A DNA stretch of 64,000 bases from Lichenihabitans psoromatis. GTDB taxonomy: Bacteria; Pseudomonadota; Alphaproteobacteria; Rhizobiales; Beijerinckiaceae. The translations under genes were made by a program, and so were the position numbers. The stretch lies in NCBI RefSeq assembly GCF_004323635.1, contig NZ_CP036515.1:1785501-1849500 (forward strand). Direction: 5' to 3'. The notes beneath the pieces were generated by a model. It made no database searches, was not told the origin of the DNA, and worked only from the letters and a program-made list of their open reading frames with translations. Each line of letters opens with the position of its first letter. Positions within the stretch are counted from its first letter, which is position 1. This document shows, piece by piece, positions 25,768 to 33,775 of this stretch.

Positions 25768-27273
25768 ATGGCCTTCGCTGTCTACGGCCTCCAGAAATCA
25801 TACGGCGGTGTCGAGGTCCTGGGTGGGATCGATCTCGAAGTCGCCGACGGCGAAATTCACGCACTGCTCGGCGCGAACGGGGCTGGAAAGTCCACGCTGA
25901 TCAAGTGCCTATCGGGAGCAGTCACGCCCGACGCCGGCGTTATCATAGTCGGAGCAGAGCGCTTCGAAGCGCTGACGCCGCGCGAGGCTCGTCAGGCCGG
26001 GGTCTCGGTCGTCTACCAGGACCTCTCCCTGGCGGCGACGCTGGACGTCTCCGACAACATGTTCCTGGGTCAGGAACTCCGGTGGGGTCCGTTCGTGCGC
26101 AAGCGCCAGCAGCGGATCGAGGCCCGGCGTTGGCTGGAAACGATGGGCACCGACATCGCTCCCACAGCCTCGCTGTCATCCCTCGGCAATGCTGGGCTTC
26201 AGGCGGTCGAGATCGCCAAAGCTTTGCGGACCAAACCGAAGGTGCTGATCCTTGACGAGCCCACGGCCGCGCTGTCGGAACGTGAGGCCGAAACTCTTGG
26301 TCACCATCTCAAGGAACTCAAGAAGCAGAGCCTGCCGTTGCTCTACGTCACGCACAGGTTGGCCGAGGTCTTCGCACTTGCCGACCGCGTGACAGTTCTG
26401 CGCGGGGGCCGAGTCGTGCTCAGCGGGCTCGTGGCGGAATACGATCGCGATGCGCTGGTCGGCGCCATCGTGGGGGAGCAGATCGACCGTGGCCGGCCAA
26501 AGGCGCAGGCCGGTAAAAACGCAAACCGCGAGCCCGTGCTTCGTGTCGAGGGATTACTGGCTGCCGGGATAGGCCCCATGAATCTTACAGTTGGGGCCGG
26601 AGAGGTGGTGGGTGTGTTCGGGCTGGTCGGCTCCGGCCGCACGGAGATGCTGGAGGCACTTTTCGGCCATCGGCCCGCGGCCGCCGGCAAGGTGGCCCTG
26701 GACGGCCGGCCTATTACGCTCGGCGATCCCAAGCGGGCTGTCGCGGCCGGCTTGGCCCTGGTCCCGTCGGACCGGCTCCGCAAGAGCATTCTCGGACCGC
26801 TGTCGGCGGGCGAGAACGTCCTGCTCCCGTCCTACGCCCGCATCGGCGTCCTTGGCGCCCGCCGCCGCGCCGCCGAGCGGGTAGTGTTCCAGCAGGCTGC
26901 CGGCCGGATGGATCTCAGACCGTCCCGCATTGACCTTGAAGCGAAGCGATTCTCCGGGGGCAACCAGCAGAAACTCGTTATCGCCCGCTGGTTAAACGCT
27001 GTTCAGGACTGCCGGGTCTTGATGCTCGATGAGCCGACGCAAGGCGTCGATGTAGGGGCGCGCCGCGATATCTACCGGGCGTTGGCGGACACCGCCGCCG
27101 CCGGACGAGGCGTTCTCGTCACCTCGTCGGAACCCGAAGAACTCGTCCAGGTGGCCCATCGGGTGATCGTGCTCGCCCATGGTTTCGTCGTCGCTGTACT
27201 TGAAGGCGCCGCCATCGAGGAAGCCAGACTCCTCTCCCTCGCCCATGCCCTTGAAGGGAAGGACGCCTCATGA
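25768..27273 (+). CDS. Ribose-type ABC transporter ATPase (double ABC domain)
   Basis: A 501-aa RbsA/MglA-type ATPase with two nucleotide-binding domains. The first has Walker A GANGAGKST, a degenerate signature region (LSSLGNAGLQAVEIAKAL) and Walker B VLILDEPTAALS. The second has a degenerate P-loop, GLVGSGRTE, signature FSGGNQQKLVIARWL and VLMLDEPTQGVD, as usual for this class. The stop overlaps the permease start by four bases. Confidence 0.93.
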   Translation: MAFAVYGLQKSYGGVEVLGGIDLEVADGEIHALLGANGAGKSTLIKCLSGAVTPDAGVIIVGAERFEALTPREARQAGVSVVYQDLSLAATLDVSDNMFLGQELRWGPFVRKRQQRIEARRWLETMGTDIAPTASLSSLGNAGLQAVEIAKALRTKPKVLILDEPTAALSEREAETLGHHLKELKKQSLPLLYVTHRLAEVFALADRVTVLRGGRVVLSGLVAEYDRDALVGAIVGEQIDRGRPKAQAGKNANREPVLRVEGLLAAGIGPMNLTVGAGEVVGVFGLVGSGRTEMLEALFGHRPAAAGKVALDGRPITLGDPKRAVAAGLALVPSDRLRKSILGPLSAGENVLLPSYARIGVLGARRRAAERVVFQQAAGRMDLRPSRIDLEAKRFSGGNQQKLVIARWLNAVQDCRVLMLDEPTQGVDVGARRDIYRALADTAAAGRGVLVTSSEPEELVQVAHRVIVLAHGFVVAVLEGAAIEEARLLSLAHALEGKDAS

Positions 27274-28295
27274 ACGAAGTCAGCAAAGTGCGCAGGCGCC
27301 AGCGCGGCCTACCCGTCGAACTCGTCGTGAACAACATCCTGCTGCTCGCGCTGTTAGTCCTCGTCGTCTACTTCGGCAGCCACAGCAGCGCATTCCTGAC
27401 GGTATCAAACTTTAAGGTGCTGCTGACGAACTACGCCGCGATCGGCATCGTGGCAGCCGTCATGGCCTTGTTGGTCATCGCCGGTCAGGTAGACCTTTCG
27501 ATCGGCTCGAACATCGCGTTCTCGGCGATGGTGACCGCTATCGCGATGACGGCCTGGCACCTCCCGGCGACGATCGGCATCCTGCTAGGCATAGGATCAG
27601 GCGCGCTCATAGGGCTTCTGAACGGGATCCTGTGCGCATACCTGGGGTTCAGCCCGATCATTGTGACGCTGGGCATGCTGAGCGTCCTGCGCGGCACCAC
27701 TCTCCTCATCAACCCGATCGAAGTGAGTGGCTTGGGAGACGTCCTCTTCTCGGTTGGTAACGGCGAAACGCTCGGAATGCCGAACCTGCTCATCGTGGTC
27801 CTGTGCGCGTTTCTGCTGTCTGCCGCTTTTCTCTCATTAACCGTGTGGGGACGCTACGTTTTCGCCATCGGCATCAACCCCCAGGCGGCGTTCCTGGCCG
27901 CTCTTCCAGTGCGGCCGGTGCTGCTCGGGTTGTTCGTCGCGACGGGGGCCGCTGCTGGCGCCTCGGGTGTGGTCCTCGCGGCGCGCCTCGATGGTGTATC
28001 GCCCGGCTCGCTGGGGCTGCAGATGGAGTTGCAAGCGCTGACCATCATCCTGTTGGGTGGTGTCGCCTTCGCGGGGGGGCGCGGCCGCGTCCTGGGCGTC
28101 TTCACAGCATGGGTCTTCCTAGGCGTACTCGACAACGGACTGACGCTCTTGAACGTCCCGCCTTTCGTGCAACTAGTCGCGAGCGGTCTCGCGCTCGTCT
28201 TCGCAGCCAGCTTGGATGCTCTGGGAACCTTTCTTGGACCGCGATTGGAGCAGCGGCGGCGTGTCGCCGAGCAGCTAAGCCAAGCCAAGAGCTGA
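27270..28295 (+). CDS. Ribose-type ABC transporter permease
   Basis: A 341-aa RbsC-like inner-membrane permease with about eight to ten hydrophobic segments. Characteristic stretches are VIAGQVDLSIGSNIAFSAMV and GFSPIIVTLGMLSVLRGTTL, and the ATPase-contact and exit region is LQALTIILLGGVAFAGGRGR. It overlaps the ATPase stop (ATGA) and is the last gene of the run 22485-28295. No terminator is evident after it. Confidence 0.92.
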   Translation: MNEVSKVRRRQRGLPVELVVNNILLLALLVLVVYFGSHSSAFLTVSNFKVLLTNYAAIGIVAAVMALLVIAGQVDLSIGSNIAFSAMVTAIAMTAWHLPATIGILLGIGSGALIGLLNGILCAYLGFSPIIVTLGMLSVLRGTTLLINPIEVSGLGDVLFSVGNGETLGMPNLLIVVLCAFLLSAAFLSLTVWGRYVFAIGINPQAAFLAALPVRPVLLGLFVATGAAAGASGVVLAARLDGVSPGSLGLQMELQALTIILLGGVAFAGGRGRVLGVFTAWVFLGVLDNGLTLLNVPPFVQLVASGLALVFAASLDALGTFLGPRLEQRRRVAEQLSQAKS

Positions 28296-28642
28296 ACGTG
28301 CCTGTATTATGCTCCAAACCGGATCGACCCCGTTCGGCCAAGTACGGTCGTAGGTGCCGGCTTAGGTGCGCCAACAGCAGACCTTCGGCAGGTCCGTTTT
28401 GAGGTTTCCGGAGCAAGCGTTAGCGTGTCGGCTTCGGTTTCCGGCTTGGCGACGATGGCCATGCGACGACGCTCGGCATCGAGCCTGTCTAGCTCAACCC
28501 GGTGCCGTATGGTCGACGCCATTGACGCCGTCGCGGGCGACGAGGATTTGTCCTGGCCCCGCAACGGTTGCGCGGTGCCGGCGGTGCCCCCCAGATGTCG
28601 GTGGCGCCCCGATACGGGTGGGAACGATGAGGCGGCGTCGAG
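28296..28642. other. Intergenic stretch with no supported gene
   Basis: About 350 bp after the permease gene. A minus-strand frame reads through part of it (a stretch beginning RHRVELDRLDAERRR looks mildly protein-like), but it has no convincing start or known family and continues as nonsense upstream. Nothing else is seen. Confidence 0.3.
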
Positions 28643-28819
28643 ATGGCGAAGGGCGGCTCGGCGAAGCTGAAGGACCAGAACCGTCGGCAATTGTGGCTGG
28701 TGATCGCCATCAATGCCGTCGTCGTCTACGCGGTAAGCCAGTGGGCCGCGATCCAGGCGTCCGGGCTTACGGCACTGGCCGAGGGCGCGGTCAAGCTGTT
28801 GCCCGTCGGGCTGGCGGTG
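28643..28819 (+). pseudogene. N-terminal fragment of a small membrane protein, cut by an IS21 end
   Basis: The frame starts MAKGGSAKLKDQNRRQLWLV and has one hydrophobic segment (WLVIAINAVVVYAVSQWAA), then a second weak one (GAVKLLPVGLA) before the IS21 terminus at 28820 supplies the stop. The family is not recognised. The abrupt end at the IS border suggests a truncated gene rather than a complete 60-aa protein. Confidence 0.45.
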
Positions 28820-29185
28820 TGTTGATTTCCGCTGAGAGTTGACCCGGCGGAGGCGGAAGTTTCCACCGAGAAGTGACCCGTGTCTGAACCCTCTCCCTGG
28901 CTGATGGTCGGGGGGCACGGAGTGATCGACATGGCTTTATTGAGCGTCATCCGGCGTTGGGCATTACGAGACGGGATGCCGATCCGGGAGATTTCGCGAC
29001 GCACGGGACTGTCGCGCAACACCATCCGCAAGTACCTGCGTTCTGATGCGAAGGAGCCGAGCTACCAGGCTCCGGAGCGTCCAAGCAAGTTAGACCCGTT
29101 TGCCGAGAAGCTCTCCGGCTGGTTGAAGACGGAGGCGACCAAGTCCCGCAAACAACGGCGCACGGCGCGTCAGATGCATGCCGAC
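28820..29185 (+). mobile_element. IS21-family element, left-end remnant
   Basis: It begins TGTTGATTTCCGCTGAGA, the typical IS21-type terminus, and repeats related motifs (AGTTGACCCGG, AAGTGACCC) in the next 60 bp, as IS21 ends do. The istA gene follows but stops at 29185 where IS3 copy B begins. istB and the right end are absent. Confidence 0.8.
28931..29185 (+). pseudogene. istA: IS21 transposase IstA, N-terminal fragment
   Basis: About 85 residues: LSVIRRWALRDGMPIREISR then RTGLSRNTIRKYLRS is the HTH of IstA, followed by YQAPERPSKLDPFAEKLSGW. The catalytic DDE part is missing because IS3 copy B is joined at 29186. It could only make a DNA-binding stub. Confidence 0.85.
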
Positions 29186-29219
29186 TGATCGGCCCCCATC
29201 GGGTGGTCCGGGTTGATTG

Positions 29220-30092
29220 TTAGTTCATGGTCGGCCTGGGCGCCACCCTGAGCATGGCCGGCGGAGATGGTCGGGGTTTCGCAGCCGGCCATGCGGCGAA
29301 GGCGGGCACGAAGACCTCCGGCGCCGGGGGCTTGTAGCCGATTGATCCGTGCGGGCGCACAGTATTGTAATGCCTTCTCCAGCTTTCGATGATGACCTGA
29401 GCTTCCTTGAGCGAGTAGAAGATCTCTCCGTCGAGCAGCTCGTCTCGGAAGCGAGCGTTGAACGACTCGACGTAGCCGTTCTCCCACGGGCTGCCTGGGG
29501 CAATATAGGCGGTCTTTGCTCCAACCGCCGTGATCCAGTCTTGCACAGCCTGGGCGATGAACTCGGGGCCGTTGTCCGAACGGATGTGACCAGGCACGCC
29601 GCGCAGGATGAACAGGTCGGACAGAACGTCAATGACGTCGGTCGAGTTGAGCTTGCGCGCGACCCGGATGGCCAGGCACTCCCGGGTGAACTCGTCGACG
29701 ACATTGAGGGTCCTGAACTTGCGGCCGTCATGCGTGCGATCCTCGACAAAGTCGTACGACCAGACGTGATCGCGGTGCTCGGGCCGGAGGCGAATGCAGG
29801 AGCCGTCGTTGAGCCAGAGACGTCCCTTCTTCGGCTGCTTGGCCGGCACCTTCAGCCCTTCGCATCGCCAGATGCGCTCGACCCGCTTGTCGTTTACCAG
29901 CCACCCGGCATCGCGCAGCAACGCCGCGATCTTGCGATAGCCGTAGCGGCCGTACTGCCGCGCCAGCTCGATGATGTCGCCCGTCAACGCCTCTTCGTCG
30001 TCAAAGCCCCGCGGCGCCTTGCGCTGCGTCGAGCGGTGCTGACCGAGCGCCGCACAGACGCGGCGCTCGGAGACAGGCAAATGCTGTCGCAC
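29220..30092 (-). CDS. IS3-family transposase OrfB (copy B)
   Basis: A 290-aa DDE transposase subunit whose translation is identical to that of copy A. OrfB itself is intact, but the partner OrfA of this copy is frameshifted, so transposition would need OrfA in trans. Confidence 0.92.
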   Translation of the reverse strand: MRQHLPVSERRVCAALGQHRSTQRKAPRGFDDEEALTGDIIELARQYGRYGYRKIAALLRDAGWLVNDKRVERIWRCEGLKVPAKQPKKGRLWLNDGSCIRLRPEHRDHVWSYDFVEDRTHDGRKFRTLNVVDEFTRECLAIRVARKLNSTDVIDVLSDLFILRGVPGHIRSDNGPEFIAQAVQDWITAVGAKTAYIAPGSPWENGYVESFNARFRDELLDGEIFYSLKEAQVIIESWRRHYNTVRPHGSIGYKPPAPEVFVPAFAAWPAAKPRPSPPAMLRVAPRPTMN

Positions 30093-30124
30093 ATGCTCGA
30101 TGCAGACGCGCCGGCGCGCGGGGC

Positions 30125-30398
30125 TCAGAAGTTTCCCGAGGCCGCCTCCTTCAGAATCAGCTTGTCGAGCGTGAGGTCGGCGATCGCCTTGCGAAGCCGC
30201 ATGTTCTCCGTCTCCAGCTCCTTCAGGCGCTTGACCTGGTCAAGCTTCAAGCCGCCGAACTCCTTCCGCCACCGGTAGTAGGTGACCTCGGTCACCCCGA
30301 TCGAGCGAACCGAGTCCGCAACGGTCTTCCCCTGAGACCAACACGTCGACCTGACGCAGCTTGCTCACGATCTCTTCAGGCTTCGGTCGTCTTCCCAT
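30125..30398 (-). pseudogene. IS3-family OrfA (copy B), frameshifted
   Basis: A 2-bp deletion changes the reading after VDVLVS to GEDRCGLG and ends the protein early, so the HTH is lost. The other three copies keep the intact frame. Confidence 0.9.
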
Positions 30399-30526
30399 CG
30401 ATCCATCCTCCAGGCTCGAAAGCCATACATCGGGATGGACCACTTCAAGGGGGGACGATCAGGATCCTCGTCTAGACCTGACACCCCATGGCCTGCCTGC
30501 TCTCCTGCGCTACCCGACTTCCGCGC

Positions 30527-31360
30527 CTATCGCGTCCGCGCCCGGCCCGATCGGCTTGGGGCCGCCCGCAGTCGCGGCGCACGCTTGCCTGCTGCGTCGA
30601 CCCGTGAGCGATGCAGCGGCGGGAACATCGTCGGCACCTCGGTGGCCCTGGCGCTCGGTAGACTCATTGGCTCTGTCATGACGTGATCAATGATGAGCTG
30701 TTCGCAGAGGCGCAGCAGCCGTGACGCGTCGTGCCGCGGCCGGATCAGCACCAGCTCGGTGGACCACGCCACCGCGTCGCCAGGCCCGCGCGTACCGCGG
30801 ACGAGCGACCCCGGGTCGATGCCCTGCGCGGCGCAGACGGCCTGACCCTCGGCACTGCTGGCCCACCCTGCCAGGCTCACGCTGCCCAGGGCTTTTGCGA
30901 GCGCCTTATCGAAGGCGTTGGTGGTGAGCGTCGCGGGCAACAGGCATTCGAGGCCGTCGCCGACAACGCGGACCGGGCTGCCGGGGGATGGGATCACGGT
31001 CGCGATCGGCAGCGGCTCCACGCTCCAGCATCGGAAGCCGGCATCGGCTAGAACCGGATCAGCTACGGATACGCTGGCGTAGGCGCTCTGACCGAGTTCC
31101 GCGACGCGTCGCGCAATATCGCGCCCGGTGCCGACTTTTCCGACGCCCGGATCGGCCCCGACCGCATAGGCGTTGAGCCGGAGCGGGCGGACGAGCTCGG
31201 CAAGGCGACGATTCCCCGCGCAATACACCCCGATGGTGGCGCCCGGACGCCAGCGTGCGGCGAACTCGACCTCGGTGAACGTCATCCGGGGCGTGAGATC
31301 GAACGTTGCTCCGCCAATCAACGGCAGCAAACGCTGGGCGACTGCGATCTCGCCGCCAGA
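30527..31360 (-). pseudogene. Unrecognised protein, N-terminus removed by IS3 copy C
   Basis: A frame of about 277 residues enters directly from the end of IS3 copy C, so its original start is lost. It begins SSGGEIAVAQRLLPLIGGAT and contains FTEVEFAARWRPGATIGVYC, GADPGVGKVGTGRDIARRVA and ADAGFRCWSVEPLPIATVIP. The C-terminal 40 residues are Arg/Ala/Pro-rich. Composition and codon pattern look like a real soluble protein, but no family was recognised. It lies wholly between two inverted IS3 copies and could be carried as passenger DNA. Confidence 0.5.
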
Positions 31361-31423
31361 TGATCGTCCCCCCTTGAAGTGGTCCATCCCGATGTATGGC
31401 TTTCGAGCCTGGAGGATGGATCG

Positions 31424-31699
31424 ATGGGAAGACGACCGAAGCCTGAAGAGATCGTGAGCAAGCTGCGTCAGGTCGACGTGTTGGTCTCACAGGGGAAGAC
31501 CGTTGCGGACTCGGTTCGCTCGATCGGGGTGACCGAGGTCACCTACTACCGGTGGCGGAAGGAGTTCGGCGGCTTGAAGCTTGACCAGGTCAAGCGCCTG
31601 AAGGAGCTGGAGACGGAGAACATGCGGCTTCGCAAGGCGATCGCCGACCTCACGCTCGACAAGCTGATTCTGAAGGAGGCGGCCTCGGGAAACTTCTGA
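31424..31699 (+). CDS. IS3-family transposase OrfA (copy C)
   Basis: A 91-aa HTH/leucine-zipper subunit, intact and with the same translation as in copies A and D; start MGRRPKPEE. Confidence 0.9.
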   Translation: MGRRPKPEEIVSKLRQVDVLVSQGKTVADSVRSIGVTEVTYYRWRKEFGGLKLDQVKRLKELETENMRLRKAIADLTLDKLILKEAASGNF

Positions 31700-31731
31700 G
31701 CCCCGCGCGCCGGCGCGTCTGCATCGAGCAT

Positions 31732-32604
31732 GTGCGACAGCATTTGCCTGTCTCCGAGCGCCGCGTCTGTGCGGCGCTCGGTCAGCACCGCTCGACGCAG
31801 CGCAAGGCGCCGCGGGGCTTTGACGACGAAGAGGCGTTGACGGGCGACATCATCGAGCTGGCGCGGCAGTACGGCCGCTACGGCTATCGCAAGATCGCGG
31901 CGTTGCTGCGCGATGCCGGGTGGCTGGTAAACGACAAGCGGGTCGAGCGCATCTGGCGATGCGAAGGGCTGAAGGTGCCGGCCAAGCAGCCGAAGAAGGG
32001 ACGTCTCTGGCTCAACGACGGCTCCTGCATTCGCCTCCGGCCCGAGCACCGCGATCACGTCTGGTCGTACGACTTTGTCGAGGATCGCACGCATGACGGC
32101 CGCAAGTTCAGGACCCTCAATGTCGTCGACGAGTTCACCCGGGAGTGCCTGGCCATCCGGGTCGCGCGCAAGCTCAACTCGACCGACGTCATTGACGTTC
32201 TGTCCGACCTGTTCATCCTGCGCGGCGTGCCTGGTCACATCCGTTCGGACAACGGCCCCGAGTTCATCGCCCAGGCTGTGCAAGACTGGATCACGGCGGT
32301 TGGAGCAAAGACCGCCTATATTGCCCCAGGCAGCCCGTGGGAGAACGGCTACGTCGAGTCGTTCAACGCTCGCTTCCGAGACGAGCTGCTCGACGGAGAG
32401 ATCTTCTACTCGCTCAAGGAAGCTCAGGTCATCATCGAAAGCTGGAGAAGGCATTACAATACTGTGCGCCCGCACGGATCAATCGGCTACAAGCCCCCGG
32501 CGCCGGAGGTCTTCGTGCCCGCCTTCGCCGCATGGCCGGCTGCGAAACCCCGACCATCTCCGCCGGCCATGCTCAGGGTGGCGCCCAGGCCGACCATGAA
32601 CTAA
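31732..32604 (+). CDS. IS3-family transposase OrfB (copy C)
   Basis: A 290-aa DDE subunit, intact, with the same translation as the other copies. Confidence 0.92.
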   Translation: MRQHLPVSERRVCAALGQHRSTQRKAPRGFDDEEALTGDIIELARQYGRYGYRKIAALLRDAGWLVNDKRVERIWRCEGLKVPAKQPKKGRLWLNDGSCIRLRPEHRDHVWSYDFVEDRTHDGRKFRTLNVVDEFTRECLAIRVARKLNSTDVIDVLSDLFILRGVPGHIRSDNGPEFIAQAVQDWITAVGAKTAYIAPGSPWENGYVESFNARFRDELLDGEIFYSLKEAQVIIESWRRHYNTVRPHGSIGYKPPAPEVFVPAFAAWPAAKPRPSPPAMLRVAPRPTMN

Positions 32605-32743
32605 CAATCAACCCGGACCACCCGATGGGGGCCGATCAGCACAACGCCCCGCGCAACAGAGAGGTATGCGAGCGCCTATGGATGCCGCTCAGGCTCTAAG
32701 CCGATAGACTCGAGACGTATGCAGTGCGAATGACTGAAGGTCG

Positions 32744-33331
32744 TCAGTAAACGACTGCACCGACAGCCACTATGACTTCGGAGGTGTCCCGAACCAACGC
32801 AATCCTAGGTAGAATGTTTGTGACGGCAAATTCGTGGAAGCCCTGTGATGTGCTGCTGCAAGCATCGGCCGCGATCACAACGGCGTAATTGAGATTGTAA
32901 GCATCGCGCGCACTGCCCTCGACCCCGAAGTTCGTCGCCAGCCCGCATATAATCACAGTCGTGATGCCACGCCGGCGGAGCTGCAGATCAAGTTCAGTGC
33001 CGTAGAAAGCACTGTGTTGGCGTTTGGTAATGTATAGGGGGGCGGGAAGCAACGCGATTTCCGGAACCAGCATGGCCCAGTTTTCTGGTAGCCCCTCGGG
33101 AGGCAAGCTCAAGGGAGCATCTGCCGGCTGGTTGGGACGGTCGGCATATCCCTCGGAATAGTCGACGTTGACCAGAACGATAATTCCGCCCGCCTCTGCG
33201 AGCGCGTACCCAAGGTCGACACACCGCGCGATGACATGGCCAGCGTCATACGGCATCAACGGCAGCGCCACGATGCCATTCTGGAGATCGATCACGACGA
33301 GAGCTGTCGTCCTCGGATTTAGGGTTAGCAC
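32744..33331 (-). CDS. Isochorismatase-family hydrolase lacking the nucleophilic cysteine
   Basis: A 195-aa cysteine-hydrolase-fold protein. The fold's Asp (ALVVIDLQNG, Asp15) and Lys (ITKRQHSAFYGT, Lys103) are present. The position that holds the catalytic Cys in nicotinamidase-like members (ATNF-C-VE) is Gly136 in LATNFGVEGSARDA, as in true isochorismatases and YecD-like proteins. A cis-peptide-type segment, CGLATN, precedes it. So it is unlikely to be a Cys-dependent amidase; vinyl-ether hydrolysis or an unknown reaction is more likely. It stands alone between IS3 copy C and a long gap. Confidence 0.87.
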   Translation of the reverse strand: MLTLNPRTTALVVIDLQNGIVALPLMPYDAGHVIARCVDLGYALAEAGGIIVLVNVDYSEGYADRPNQPADAPLSLPPEGLPENWAMLVPEIALLPAPLYITKRQHSAFYGTELDLQLRRRGITTVIICGLATNFGVEGSARDAYNLNYAVVIAADACSSTSQGFHEFAVTNILPRIALVRDTSEVIVAVGAVVY

Positions 33332-33775
33332 GATTCCTACCTTGTTTACCCGAGATCAGTGCGGAAGCGATGGTAAGAGAGCCGGTGCAGTACCAATAGC
33401 GGTAGCACCGCAATCCACCTATATTACGGGTCGATGCTGCAAAACTCAAGAATTCTGCATGACGCTCAGGCAAACGGACCCGTGTTGCGCGTCCTTCCAA
33501 ACTCGTCGTGGCCGTTCCCTAATCGAAAGGCGGCCCGCCGTGATAGGATCACAGCATGGATATACAACTGCCCCATATCGGACTGCGCCGCGTTGTTCGC
33601 CTCGTTGCACTGCTGAACCTTGCTCCAAAGTTCGGAATATCAGCTCGAACGTGGGTAAATACCATACCGCCACAGAACATTTGATGCAGAGTAATACCAC
33701 GATGGCAGTTACAAGTACAACTCGCTCACTGATGGTAGATTCGGCGCGAGCGCAGATGGTTGCAAGCGCCTACAA
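33332..33775. other. Gap with no recognisable gene
   Basis: These 444 bp lie between the divergent start of the isochorismatase-like gene and the stop of a GGDEF-EAL gene. Short frames on both strands have no ribosome site and no family resemblance. No repeat, tRNA or terminator was seen. It must contain the promoter of the isochorismatase-like gene. Confidence 0.4.

Larger units (their letters stand above)
29186..30461 (-). mobile_element. IS3-family insertion sequence, copy B (2-bp deletion)
   Basis: Same element as copy A but 1276 bp long: the orfA region reads CCCCTGAGACC instead of CCCCTGTGAGACC. Flanks are CGAC on the left and GGAT on the right, with no target duplication. It lies head to head with copy C, 899 bp away. 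Confidence 0.93.
31361..32638 (+). mobile_element. IS3-family insertion sequence, copy C (inverted relative to the others)
   Basis: A 1278-bp full-length copy in plus orientation, from TGATCGTCCCCCCTTGAAGT to the complement of TGATCGGCCCCCATCGGGTG. Flanks are CAGA and GCAC, with no target duplication. With copy B it forms an inverted pair around 30462-31360. Confidence 0.93.

Noticed and set aside
29186..32638. Composite transposon formed by inverted IS3 copies B and C
   Set aside because: The outer flanks (CGAC and GCAC) are not duplicated, and the passenger is a truncated ORF. Only a structural possibility, not claimed as a unit.
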